From CAZRWH01 sp964603905 (lineage in GTDB: Bacteria; Patescibacteriota; Gracilibacteria; UBA1369; UBA12470), in the NCBI GenBank assembly GCA_964603905.1, contig CAZRWH010000010.1:1-37126 (forward strand): a stretch of DNA of 37,126 nucleotides, written 5' to 3'. The first letter of the stretch is position 1; each line of letters begins with the position of its first letter. The translations under genes were made by a program, and so were the position numbers. Shown here piece after piece: positions 1-7,568 of this stretch. Below the pieces are notes generated by a model. That model ran no database searches and was not told the origin of the DNA. It saw only the letters and a program-made list of their open reading frames with translations.

Positions 1-11
1 AATATCTCCCC

Positions 12-1055
12 ATGCTAAAAATTGGAATAATCTTCGGTGGACGCAGTGGTGAACATGAAGTTTCACTAGTATCTGCCAGCAATGTAATCAAGGCCCTCGC
101 CCCTGATAAATACGAAATTCACAAAATTGGAATCACAAAAGACGGAACTTGGTGTTTTGGCGACAGCAGTCTTGATGCGCTTAAACGAGGAGAAGTTGGA
201 GCACCTGGCAATATAATGACTGAGCTCCAGGGGCTAGACGTTGTTTTTCCTGTTTTGCATGGACCTTATGGTGAAGATGGAACGATTCAGGGGCTTTTTG
301 AGATGGCGGGAGTTCCTTATGTTGGATGTGGAGTTATGGCAAGTTCGACTGCAATGGACAAACTGATGACTAAGGCAATATGGGACCAAGCTGGAATCCC
401 TCAAGTTCCTTACACTGCTGTTATGAGACGTGACTGGGAAGCAAATCGTGATCTTGAATCGGCGATGGATGGTCTTGAGTATCCTGTTTTTGTTAAACCT
501 GCAAATATGGGTTCAAGTGTTGGAATTTCTAAAGCGAAAAATGATTCTGAGCTGGAAGAAGCAATTGATTTGGCTATGAAATTTGATCGAAAGATTGTTG
601 TTGAACAAGGCTTGGATGTCCGTGAAATTGAATGTGCTGTTCTTGGTAATGAAGATGTTGATGTCGCTGAAATTGGAGAGGTTGTTGTTGGGGGTGAGTT
701 TTATGACTTTAATGATAAATATGTTGACGGGAAATCTTCTACTCGCGTTCCTGCTGACCTTACCCCTGAACAGCGTGATGAAGCTCGAGATTTGGCTGTA
801 AAAGCTTTCAAAGCTCTTGATGGTGCTGGGATGGCACGAGTTGATCTGTTTTTGAGTGATGGGAAGTTTTATTTAAATGAAATCAATACGATCCCAGGAT
901 TCACATCGATAAGCATGTATCCACAGATGTGGGCGGCTTCCGGGCTTAGCTACCCTGCTCTAATTGATCGCTTAGTCGAGCTCGCTATCGAGAGACATGC
1001 GGACAAAGAGAAGAATCAAATGAGTTTTGAGTCTGGGAGTGATTGGTATAAGTAA
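12..1055 (+). CDS. ddl: D-alanine--D-alanine ligase
   Basis: Cytoplasmic ATP-grasp enzyme joining two D-alanines for the peptidoglycan stem peptide. The 347-aa protein has the usual family length. The N-terminal domain opens with IGIIFGGRSGEHEVS. The first Ddl signature, HGPYGEDG, lies at about residues 83-90. The ATP-grasp lysine loop KPANMGSSVG is near residue 162, and the metal-binding/D-Ala signature NEINTIPGFTS is near residue 289. Only 11 bases precede the ATG in the window, so its promoter and operon partners cannot be seen. No Shine-Dalgarno sequence is visible. A 166-bp spacer with a dispersed repeat and a promoter follows, so it is probably the last gene of its transcript. It implies a peptidoglycan wall, consistent with the sortase and FtsA-like genes further on. 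Confidence 0.96.
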   Translation: MLKIGIIFGGRSGEHEVSLVSASNVIKALAPDKYEIHKIGITKDGTWCFGDSSLDALKRGEVGAPGNIMTELQGLDVVFPVLHGPYGEDGTIQGLFEMAGVPYVGCGVMASSTAMDKLMTKAIWDQAGIPQVPYTAVMRRDWEANRDLESAMDGLEYPVFVKPANMGSSVGISKAKNDSELEEAIDLAMKFDRKIVVEQGLDVREIECAVLGNEDVDVAEIGEVVVGGEFYDFNDKYVDGKSSTRVPADLTPEQRDEARDLAVKAFKALDGAGMARVDLFLSDGKFYLNEINTIPGFTSISMYPQMWAASGLSYPALIDRLVELAIERHADKEKNQMSFESGSDWYK

Positions 1056-1065
1056 TTTCCTACTA

Positions 1066-1151
1066 GTTCGTTCGCGGCATCGCTTCCTGTTTCCCTTAGG
1101 CTAACTTGTACGCCTGCGAGAAACTAGGAACACTGCTGATGCTCTCTTACT
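1066..1151. repeat. Dispersed intergenic repeat, copy A (short form)
   Basis: This stretch between ddl and the TrmB-like gene shares ordered blocks with the spacer after dnaX (about 28543-28805). The shared blocks are TTCGTTCGCGGCATC, GCTTCCTGTTT, TGTACGC and finally CTGCTGATGCTCTCTTA. Copy A packs them into under 90 bp and copy B spreads them over about 260 bp, as if A were internally deleted or B carried insertions. Copy A also has imperfect inverted ends (TTCCTA near the start, TAGGAA near 1126). It is not coding. Function unknown. Confidence 0.6.
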
Positions 1152-1184
1152 AATAAGAAATCATTTTAATAAAAACGGCAGGGC

Positions 1185-1213
1185 TTGACATATCGTGCTT
1201 TTTGTCGTAGAAT
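1185..1213 (+). promoter_or_regulatory. Sigma70-type promoter, leaderless transcript
   Basis: TTGACA (1185-1190), a 17-bp spacer and TAGAAT (1208-1213). Transcription should begin about 7 nt further on, at 1219-1221, which is practically at the ATG at 1222. The mRNA would therefore have no leader. This promoter decides the start: an upstream in-frame ATG at 1195 would lie inside the promoter. Confidence 0.75.
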
Positions 1214-1221
1214 GCGCCTCT

Positions 1222-1992
1222 ATGTTAAATCACGATCAAAAACTCAATTCACTTCTGTTGCGCGCGGGGCTTAAGCCGGACGAGGTTACTTTGTACATGC
1301 ACGTCCTGGACAATCCTGGGTGCAGTATTTCGGATGCCTATAAGATTTCTGGCATTTCCAAATCAAGCGCTTATCGTGCTTTTGAGGGACTTCGAGAACT
1401 TGAACTTCTAGATTCTAGTTCTGAATCTTGGAAAACCAATCTTCAACCTGTTTCTCTATCAGGTTTGATCAAAAAACTGGAGAACAAGCAACGTCGTGAA
1501 AATCGCCTGCTTGCGGACCTTAAGATTCTTAATGGTGCTAGCAAGCTATCTGGAAATTCTAAGATTGCGGGAATTGAGACGCTTGAGGGTGATGAGGTTT
1601 TCGAGAAATACATTGAACTTTCGCAGCGTGACTTTGACACTGATTTGGTTTATGGAAATTGGGAAGCTTTTAATAATCAAAAATCACTGGTTTCTATCGA
1701 GAAAAACTTCATCCAAAACCGCGTCAAAAATGGTGGCCGATGCATCCTAGTTCTTACTGGTGACGGACCAAACACGAAGGAGATTACAGATTACGATTTT
1801 GAGGAGGATAGGATTACAAAATATCGTCGTCCTGACTACGACAAGAAGCCGATCTGGGTAAACGCGTTTGAGGGCAATAATCTTGTCTATATTTGGGGGC
1901 AAGACTCCATAGGAAACACTTCTGGAACGCTTATTGATTCGAAGCCTGTTTCAGAGTTTTATAAAGAGTTTATTTATTCGCAAACCGTTTAA
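1222..1992 (+). CDS. TrmB-like transcriptional regulator
   Basis: A 256-aa predicted DNA-binding protein. The N-terminal ~70 residues form a winged helix resembling the TrmB family (AGLKPDEVTLYMHVL, then the recognition-helix region SGISKSSAYRAFEGL). A charged helix (KKLENKQRRENR) follows, and then a C-terminal sensor-like domain of the kind seen in TrmB-type proteins. TrmB proteins commonly sense sugars or other small ligands; nothing here shows which. I chose ATG 1222 rather than 1195 because 1195 lies within a good promoter. It is monocistronic: the next gene is 176 bp away, after a hairpin. A second TrmB-like gene lies at 20536. The target genes are unknown. Confidence 0.8.
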   Translation: MLNHDQKLNSLLLRAGLKPDEVTLYMHVLDNPGCSISDAYKISGISKSSAYRAFEGLRELELLDSSSESWKTNLQPVSLSGLIKKLENKQRRENRLLADLKILNGASKLSGNSKIAGIETLEGDEVFEKYIELSQRDFDTDLVYGNWEAFNNQKSLVSIEKNFIQNRVKNGGRCILVLTGDGPNTKEITDYDFEEDRITKYRRPDYDKKPIWVNAFEGNNLVYIWGQDSIGNTSGTLIDSKPVSEFYKEFIYSQTV

Positions 1993-2029
1993 TCCTGAAC
2001 AAGTTTTTTGTTCGTCCTTAGACAGCCCC

Positions 2030-2055
2030 CTTTCCCGACTACCTGGGAAAGTTTT
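2030..2055 (+). terminator. Possible weak terminator hairpin
   Basis: CTTTCCC (2030-2036) pairs perfectly with GGGAAAG (2045-2051) across an 8-nt loop, and four T follow. The T run is short, so termination would be weak. A second small hairpin (GAACAA/TTGTTC, 1997-2013) lies just upstream, straight after the regulator's stop. Confidence 0.4.
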
Positions 2056-2152
2056 GACAGGTTGAACAGGCACCTAAATGGCGTCTTTTTTGGTACCCGC
2101 TAGTCGCACGATTTATCGGTTTGTTTTAGCATGGGGTTCATTCATTTAACCA

Positions 2153-2164
2153 TTTAACCCAAAT
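2153..2164 (+). promoter_or_regulatory. TTTAAC-type leader motif
   Basis: TTTAACCCAAAT ends 4 nt before the ATG at 2169. The same 12-mer is found at the same distance before the genes starting at 18614 and 19118 (minus strand). TTTAACAAAAA variants precede several other genes. It sits where a Shine-Dalgarno sequence would, and none is present. Confidence 0.45.
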
Positions 2165-2168
2165 TATT

Positions 2169-2780
2169 ATGAATGGACTAGAAACAACATCAACTGTCGA
2201 GATACCAGAAGGACTATTCCGCAGAGTAATCGACGAAAATCCTACGCTTATTCAAGATACTAAGCGCGAGCTTATAGCCAGAGGCGCTCTAGCAATCCGA
2301 GTTGAGAGCCTACTACCAATGCTCGTCAAACTTGCAGAGGCAACCACACAAGAAACAGGCCTGTACTGCCCCTCAGGCGTCCTGTTCTTAGCTCATAATC
2401 TTTTTCCAAACGCGCTGCAGCACGATCCTGACTTCTTACAAGCTCGTGTTACCGAAATGCTTACATCTCCAGATATCGTTGACTTGCTAGACGATGACGA
2501 TGTTAGTCGTCTTGTTTCGGGCAGCCCCAGAGAATCTTTTGCATTCATTGAAGCAACTTGGCCAGACTTAATAGATGTTTACACAGAGCATTGGCCAGAC
2601 ATGCTTTCTTTACCAAAACGTGTTTTTGAGATCGCTCCCAACAATATCGATATTTTGATTCTTTTTCTAAGCAGCCTCCAGGATAAAAACTTTGTTAAAC
2701 ACATCCTGGAATGCGGCCCAAATCTGTTCCTGCGAGACCTCAGAAGAGGAGACCTAGAATCAGCTTTTTTTCGTAAATAA
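2169..2780 (+). CDS. Hypothetical protein, tandem paralogue 1
   Basis: A 203-aa soluble acidic protein that I do not recognise. It has no signal peptide or membrane segment. It is related to the next gene. Both begin with a short Thr/Pro tail, then IPEGLFRRVIDENP (here) or IPQGLFASALRSNP (next). Both then share a GxxCPxxxLxLxH block followed by F-x-Q-A-x-V and a P(D/E)-L/I-V-(D/E) stretch. The predicted all-helical content and repeated short hydrophobic patterns would suit a helical-repeat protein, but that is inference. Only 11 nt separate it from its paralogue, so they are likely co-transcribed. The leader carries the TTTAACCCAAAT motif. Confidence 0.75.
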   Translation: MNGLETTSTVEIPEGLFRRVIDENPTLIQDTKRELIARGALAIRVESLLPMLVKLAEATTQETGLYCPSGVLFLAHNLFPNALQHDPDFLQARVTEMLTSPDIVDLLDDDDVSRLVSGSPRESFAFIEATWPDLIDVYTEHWPDMLSLPKRVFEIAPNNIDILILFLSSLQDKNFVKHILECGPNLFLRDLRRGDLESAFFRK

Positions 2781-2791
2781 CCCCAAACAAC

Positions 2792-3682
2792 ATGGAAAAC
2801 CCAACCCCTACCCCACAAATCCCACAAGGTCTGTTTGCATCGGCCTTGAGATCGAACCCCGTAGATACAAATGACCTTGAATCGCTAGATCATTGGATGA
2901 TAACAAAATCGCCTTGTGGCCCTCTCAGAATCTATGCAACTGCCTTGGCAAATGCTGGCATTCATTGCCCTTATGAGCTACTTGTACTAGTTCATTTAAC
3001 GCACCAACCAACTACGTACTTCACTACCCCTGACCGGTTCCAGGCTTCTGTTAACTTTGTCATGGGAGTGTATCCTGAACTTGTTGAGTTCATGATCGAG
3101 AATAGAGAGCTAACTGTTAGAACTTTATTGCATCAAGGCCGCATCATAATCGATCGCCTTTTGGCAGAGAACGATCTTGACACCGTAATGTCTGAGCTTC
3201 TCATCCCTGAGCTAAGGGAACTTACAGATTACAATTATTATATTTATGAGACTGCTTGTGATATCTTCCCTGATGATCATGCTACAGCTAAACTGTCTTG
3301 GGCCTGGAGCGATAAATGCTACCAGAATCCCGGTGTTAACCCATTAGACATCCCCTTTTTTGACGAAGAGTTCTTAGCCTCTTTTCAATGGGGATATCCA
3401 TCTGATGAACTTCGTGCTTATTCTGCATTCTGGGCATGTGACCTCCCTAGATATATGATAATTGCTGCCCTACAAATAATTCCATATGACAAACATAATG
3501 ATCCTGATGCCGGTGAGTTTGGCGATGAATTAGCTTGCATTGCAGAACATATTAATATTCATCAAATTGACGCAGAGGCATTTCTCTCTAGCAAACTGTT
3601 CTTTGACGAGTGGGCTCCACGCATCAGAAAAGGTGAAGTAGACATTCTCTGGCTACTTTCTCATTGCAAGAAACATCAATAA
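2792..3682 (+). CDS. Hypothetical protein, tandem paralogue 2
   Basis: A 296-aa soluble protein of unknown function, paralogous to the preceding gene over its first ~110 residues. It has the same IPxGLF start, the GIHCPYELLVLVHL block and FQASVNFVMGVYPELVEFM. The C-terminal ~180 residues are longer than in the sibling and rich in aromatic residues and Asp/Glu (PFFDEEFLASFQWGYP). No signal peptide, membrane span or catalytic motif was recognised. The start at 2792 follows the upstream stop by 11 nt (CCCCAAACAAC, A/C-rich, no Shine-Dalgarno). A lipoprotein gene follows after 35 nt, so the three may form one operon. Confidence 0.75.
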   Translation: MENPTPTPQIPQGLFASALRSNPVDTNDLESLDHWMITKSPCGPLRIYATALANAGIHCPYELLVLVHLTHQPTTYFTTPDRFQASVNFVMGVYPELVEFMIENRELTVRTLLHQGRIIIDRLLAENDLDTVMSELLIPELRELTDYNYYIYETACDIFPDDHATAKLSWAWSDKCYQNPGVNPLDIPFFDEEFLASFQWGYPSDELRAYSAFWACDLPRYMIIAALQIIPYDKHNDPDAGEFGDELACIAEHINIHQIDAEAFLSSKLFFDEWAPRIRKGEVDILWLLSHCKKHQ

Positions 3683-3717
3683 TCAGCTATATTGCCACCC
3701 TGTCTAAATTTTTTATC

Positions 3718-4335
3718 ATGCAAAAATCACTAACTACCGCTGCTTTACTTACATCTGGATGCTTAACTTTTAATCCTGGCTATCAACCAGAAAGCGCTGT
3801 TGATGCTGCAACTAGATTGCGTCAAGCAGAAGCGTCTTTTGAGCCTTCGGCAGAAGATTTAAGGGCGACCTTAGAACAAACACAATTGGATACTCGTCGT
3901 TTTTTATCTGTTGTTAGTCTTAGAGCTTTTTTGGATACTATCGATCAAGAATGCGCACTCTCTTCATCTGGAGCGATTCAAATGTTGAACGAATCTCCTG
4001 TTACAGATTATCAAGGTAATTTTCTTACTGATCACCCTAGATTAGACCAAGAAATTGCGGCATTTACGACTCTTGTTGATGCTGATCGCGAATGTCTTTT
4101 TAAAGCAATTGAAAGCACTGAACTTCCTGGCACGATTCAAGATCAAGATGGAGATAACCGAGTTGATGTGCTGTACCTAGACGCAGATGCTCCTTTCCCT
4201 GGTGCCGACAATCCTGCCACATGTAATATTGGCTTCGTACCAATAGATAATGACAAGACATATGCAATTGTTGCCTCTTGTGGACTACCAGAGGACAATG
4301 AAGATCACTCTATAATCGCAGGGAGTATTTTCTAA
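3718..4335 (+). CDS. Putative lipoprotein with an EF-hand-like loop
   Basis: A 205-aa exported protein of unknown function. I start it at ATG 3718, 18 codons into the longest reading frame, because this gives a clean export signal: MQKSLTTAALLTSGC, with Cys15 as a plausible lipobox cysteine (TSGC). The mature part has helical charged segments. Near the C-terminus is DQDGDNRVDVLYLD, an Asp-rich loop of the EF-hand/dockerin type (DxDGDxxxD) that would be expected to bind calcium. Several cysteines (ECAL, ECLF, TCN, SCG) could form disulfides outside the membrane. It lies between two cytosolic hypotheticals and the ftsA-like gene, which has its own promoter. Confidence 0.72.
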   Translation: MQKSLTTAALLTSGCLTFNPGYQPESAVDAATRLRQAEASFEPSAEDLRATLEQTQLDTRRFLSVVSLRAFLDTIDQECALSSSGAIQMLNESPVTDYQGNFLTDHPRLDQEIAAFTTLVDADRECLFKAIESTELPGTIQDQDGDNRVDVLYLDADAPFPGADNPATCNIGFVPIDNDKTYAIVASCGLPEDNEDHSIIAGSIF

Positions 4336-4343
4336 ATTTCCCC

Positions 4344-4373
4344 TTGTCTAAACCTGCCAGCTTCGAGTATTCT
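4344..4373 (+). promoter_or_regulatory. Promoter of the ftsA-like gene, near-leaderless
   Basis: TTGTCT (4344-4349), an 18-bp spacer and TATTCT (4368-4373). The predicted start of transcription is about 4380 and the ATG is at 4383, so the mRNA would have a leader of 0-3 nt. This is the second apparently leaderless gene in the window, after the one at 1222. Confidence 0.55.
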
Positions 4374-4382
4374 GCATAGGCT

Positions 4383-5639
4383 ATGTTTGATTTTCTCAAG
4401 AAAAAATCTGGCGGAAAGACTGGACATTATTTCCTGGCTCTCGATATAGGAACCGAGTTTGTTAAAGCTCTGCTTTGTGAAGCAAGAGGAAGAACAGGTG
4501 CTGTTTTGGGGAGCTCAAAGCGCCGTCAAAATCTTGGAGAAATGCAAAGTGGCGCTGTCACAGACATCTCTGGAGTTATTGAAAACTGTCGAGAAGCTAT
4601 TTACGAAGCGGAAAAAGAGGCAGGCGTACACGCAGATCAGTTGATCATGGGTATCGCTGGCGAACTGGTAAAAGGCGCTACTTCTACAGTGAAATATACG
4701 AGAAGCGACCCTAGCTCAAAGATCAATCTTGAAGAGCTTAAGAACATTGTCCACAAAGTACAGTGGAAAGCTTTTGACCAGGTTAGATCTCAGCTAGCAT
4801 ACGAAAGCGGATACAACGAAATTGACGTTAAACTTGTTAATGCAGCTATCGTTGATGTTCGAATCGATGGCTACAAGGTCTCAAATCCGGTTGGATTCCA
4901 AGGTAAGGAGGTTGTAATGAGTGTGTTCAACGCTTTTGCGCCGCTGGTTCATTTCGGGGCGCTTCAAACCATTGCAGCTGAACTGGACATGGATCTTCTT
5001 GCGATCACTGCCGAACCTTACGCTGTTGCTAGATGTATGGGTCACGAGGACACTGGGAATTTCAGTGCGATCTTTATCGATATTGGAGGTGGAACAACAG
5101 ATGTAGCAATCGTAAGAGACGGAGGAGTTGACGGAACTAAGATGTTTACTCTTGGAGGCCGATCATTCACAAAAAGACTTGCTCAAAGTTTGAATGTTTC
5201 GTTCCAAGAAGCGGAAGAGATTAAGCTGGCTTATTCAGATGGAAAACTTGAGAAGCAATCACACAAAATTGTCAAAGAAGCTATTCAAAGCGATTGCGAG
5301 GTTTGGCTTACTGGAGTTGCCCTTACACTAAGCGAGTTCGTTAATGTTGATATTTTGCCTTCACAAATCTATTTATGTGGTGGAGGTTCACTCTTACCTG
5401 AAATCAAAGAGGTTTTGGATGGTCGCGACTGGAGCAAAAACCTTCCTTTCGCTCGAAAACCACAGATTAGCTTTCTAAAACCTAAACATGTCAGTAATAT
5501 TATTGATGAAACAAAAAAACTAAAAGGCTCTGCCGACATAACACCTATGGCTCTTGCAAACCTTGCATTGGAGCTTGCCGGTGAAGAAAAAGTTTTGACC
5601 AAACTATTGCGCAAAGTGGTGCGCTTAATGCAAGTCTAA
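4383..5639 (+). CDS. ftsA: FtsA-like cell division protein (actin fold)
   Basis: A 418-aa actin-fold ATPase resembling FtsA, which anchors FtsZ to the membrane. PilM is the alternative relative. Phosphate-1 motif: FLALDIGTEFVKALL (about residues 17-31). An SHS2/1C-type subdomain follows (GAVTDISGVIENCREAIYEAE). Phosphate-2: FIDIGGGTTDVAIV (about 231-244). The adenosine-binding loop is LCGGGSLLPEI. The protein ends in an amphipathic basic helix (LLRKVVRLMQV), as FtsA membrane-targeting sequences do, which is why I prefer FtsA over PilM. The stop (TAA) is directly followed by the ATG of the next gene with zero spacing, so the two are surely co-transcribed and probably translationally coupled. 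No ftsZ is in the window. Confidence 0.82.
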   Translation: MFDFLKKKSGGKTGHYFLALDIGTEFVKALLCEARGRTGAVLGSSKRRQNLGEMQSGAVTDISGVIENCREAIYEAEKEAGVHADQLIMGIAGELVKGATSTVKYTRSDPSSKINLEELKNIVHKVQWKAFDQVRSQLAYESGYNEIDVKLVNAAIVDVRIDGYKVSNPVGFQGKEVVMSVFNAFAPLVHFGALQTIAAELDMDLLAITAEPYAVARCMGHEDTGNFSAIFIDIGGGTTDVAIVRDGGVDGTKMFTLGGRSFTKRLAQSLNVSFQEAEEIKLAYSDGKLEKQSHKIVKEAIQSDCEVWLTGVALTLSEFVNVDILPSQIYLCGGGSLLPEIKEVLDGRDWSKNLPFARKPQISFLKPKHVSNIIDETKKLKGSADITPMALANLALELAGEEKVLTKLLRKVVRLMQV

Positions 5640-7427
5640 ATGACTGAAGAAAACAAAAACGAAAACCAGGATGCTTCCAATGAAAAGGAGGAAGAAATAA
5701 CGAAAGTTGCCAAAAAGAAGGTGATTTATATCGAGCTAGACGAAGAAATCACTTCTGTTTATGACCGTGTAAAGAAACTTCGCTTCAAAGATATTTACCT
5801 TGTTGTTCCTGAGAGGGCTGTGCTTTTGCAAAGCGTTGTGAATTTAAAAATCCTGCAAAGAAAACTGAACGAAACGGACAAAGCTATCTTTATTATTACG
5901 ACTGATCCTGTAGGTACAAAGCTTGCTCTTCAGGCTGGCATCAAGGTTTTTGACAAAATTGACGACGGAAACAAAGTTACCAAACAAGTACTGGACCCTG
6001 CCCTGAAGATCCAACCTATTCGTGCCGCTGCTAACGATTATCAAGAGACATCCCCTACTCGAATGCCTGACAAGAAGGTTTCGATATTGGATTTGATGAA
6101 AAATTTCAAAGAAAAAAATAAGAATCTGAGCTTCCGAAGCCTATGGGACGCACAAAAGAAATATAGAAAAGCTATTAAAGACCGTAAAAATCTGTCTTTT
6201 GGGATGGGACCGAATCGAAAGGCCCTTACAAGTTTAATGGCTGTTAGTATTGCGATGCTGCTAATCATTTTTTATGTTGCTCTACCTGGTGTAACCATCT
6301 CTCTTACTCCAGAGTCTAATGTCCTTGAAGCTAGCGCTAACGTAACGCTTGCTGACAACTACTTAAATTCTTACGAGCTTAATACTCATCCATCTCATAT
6401 GATAGCGTCTTACGATATCGACGCTGTTGCTGAAGTTACTATTGATTATACCGCGACCGGAGAAATTTTTGACGGGGAGAATGCCAGTGGAACAATAACC
6501 CTATACAACAGAGCCGATTACGATTGGTCTTTGGTTGCTTATACGCGTTTGCAAAGTCCCGATGGTATTATTTTCCGAACTCAAGAATTTGTTGCCGTCC
6601 CTCCTGCTACAGCTGACGGACCATCATCTGTTGATGTTTATGTTGTTGCTGACGAATTTGATGCAAACGACAGTGTTATTGGAGAAAGAGGGAACCTTCC
6701 TGCAGCCACAAGTTTTGTACTGCCTGGTCTGCGAGCCGAAAGCCAACAGCTACTATATGGAGAAAACTCTGCCGCTATGACCGGAGGAAATACGGTTGTA
6801 ACTAAATACGTCACCGAAGATGACCTGAATGCAGCTTATCTTCGCGTTGAATCTGAACTTGATGACATCGTCCAATCAACACTTGAAAGTGAGGTTGATG
6901 CACTGAATCTTGAGCAGGACAACGACCTTATTCTTTTGACTGGAGACTTCGCTTTTGACACATACGATCCAGATATTACCTTACCTGATGTTAAAGGCGA
7001 TGAAGTTGAGACTTTCCAAGTTTCAGGATCTATGGCTGTATCTGGAACTGCCTACAATCACAGCGAGCTTGTTAATATTTTGAGAAGCGAGTTAAAGCTA
7101 AGAAAAAGCCCCGAGAAGAAGCTGAAGTCTATCGATGAGTCTTCTCTTTATTACGATATTTTTGATATCGATCGCGATGCAAAAAAGATCAAGCTAACCG
7201 CCTCAATCAAAGGTGTTGAAGAGTACGTCCTAGACCCTGAAGAAGAGAGCGGTGCACGCCTTATCAAGAAGATCAAAGACCACATCGCAGGAGAGCCTGT
7301 TAACGAAGCAAAGGAATACATTCAAAACCTAGACGAGATCAACAAGGTAGAGCTCAAATCTTGGCCTGTCTGGGCTCCAACAATCCCGAGTGTCCCTGAG
7401 AATATTAAGGTTAAGGTTGTGGAATAA
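5640..7427 (+). CDS. CPR-type membrane protein with Rossmann-like N-domain
   Basis: A 595-aa membrane protein. Residues 1-27 are a charged tail. Residues ~27-105 look like a small alpha/beta domain (KKVIYIELDEEITSVYDRV, DIYLVVPERAVLLQSVVNL, AIFIITTDPVGTKLALQAG). A basic, positively charged linker follows, and then a single membrane helix at about 196-215. The large C-terminal part is outside the membrane and rich in beta strands and Asp/Thr. It begins VALPGVTISLTPES; proteins of this build in candidate-phyla genomes are sometimes labelled baseplate-J-like (my recollection, not checked). Its start directly abuts the stop of the ftsA-like gene, which suggests a role in the same envelope or division machine. 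The stop codon runs into a 7-bp-phased repeat array. Molecular function unknown. Confidence 0.72.
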   Translation: MTEENKNENQDASNEKEEEITKVAKKKVIYIELDEEITSVYDRVKKLRFKDIYLVVPERAVLLQSVVNLKILQRKLNETDKAIFIITTDPVGTKLALQAGIKVFDKIDDGNKVTKQVLDPALKIQPIRAAANDYQETSPTRMPDKKVSILDLMKNFKEKNKNLSFRSLWDAQKKYRKAIKDRKNLSFGMGPNRKALTSLMAVSIAMLLIIFYVALPGVTISLTPESNVLEASANVTLADNYLNSYELNTHPSHMIASYDIDAVAEVTIDYTATGEIFDGENASGTITLYNRADYDWSLVAYTRLQSPDGIIFRTQEFVAVPPATADGPSSVDVYVVADEFDANDSVIGERGNLPAATSFVLPGLRAESQQLLYGENSAAMTGGNTVVTKYVTEDDLNAAYLRVESELDDIVQSTLESEVDALNLEQDNDLILLTGDFAFDTYDPDITLPDVKGDEVETFQVSGSMAVSGTAYNHSELVNILRSELKLRKSPEKKLKSIDESSLYYDIFDIDRDAKKIKLTASIKGVEEYVLDPEEESGARLIKKIKDHIAGEPVNEAKEYIQNLDEINKVELKSWPVWAPTIPSVPENIKVKVVE

Positions 7428-7461
7428 GTATTACGTATTAGGTATTTTGTATTAAGTATAA
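7427..7461. repeat. Heptamer array 1a
   Basis: Five degenerate 7-bp units in strict phase: AGTATTA, CGTATTA, GGTATTT, TGTATTA, AGTATAA. The array starts on the last base of the preceding gene's TAA. Its units are the reverse-complement type of array 1b (7533-7560), so the two form inverted arms around a ~70-bp AT-rich core. Confidence 0.7.
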
Positions 7462-7532
7462 CTTGAATTATTTTATTGATTATTGACCAACACTTGATTG
7501 AAGAGAACTGCTTTTTGATATAAACTCCTACC

Positions 7533-7560
7533 TGATACTCGATACTTGATACATAATACT
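7533..7560. repeat. Heptamer array 1b
   Basis: Four 7-bp units: TGATACT, CGATACT, TGATACA, TAATACT. They end 8 nt before the proS start codon. The polarity is opposite to array 1a. Arms 1a and 1b could pair in an RNA or cruciform (for example TAAGTATTA with the reverse complement of TAATACTTA). Confidence 0.7.
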
Positions 7561-7568
7561 TAAAAAAC

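Noticed and set aside
2054..2080. TTGACA at 2054 with TAAATG at 2075 as a promoter for the 2169 gene
   Set aside because: The spacer is only 15 bp and the -10 is poor. The TTGACA also follows directly on a terminator-like hairpin. No better promoter was found, so the real one is left open.
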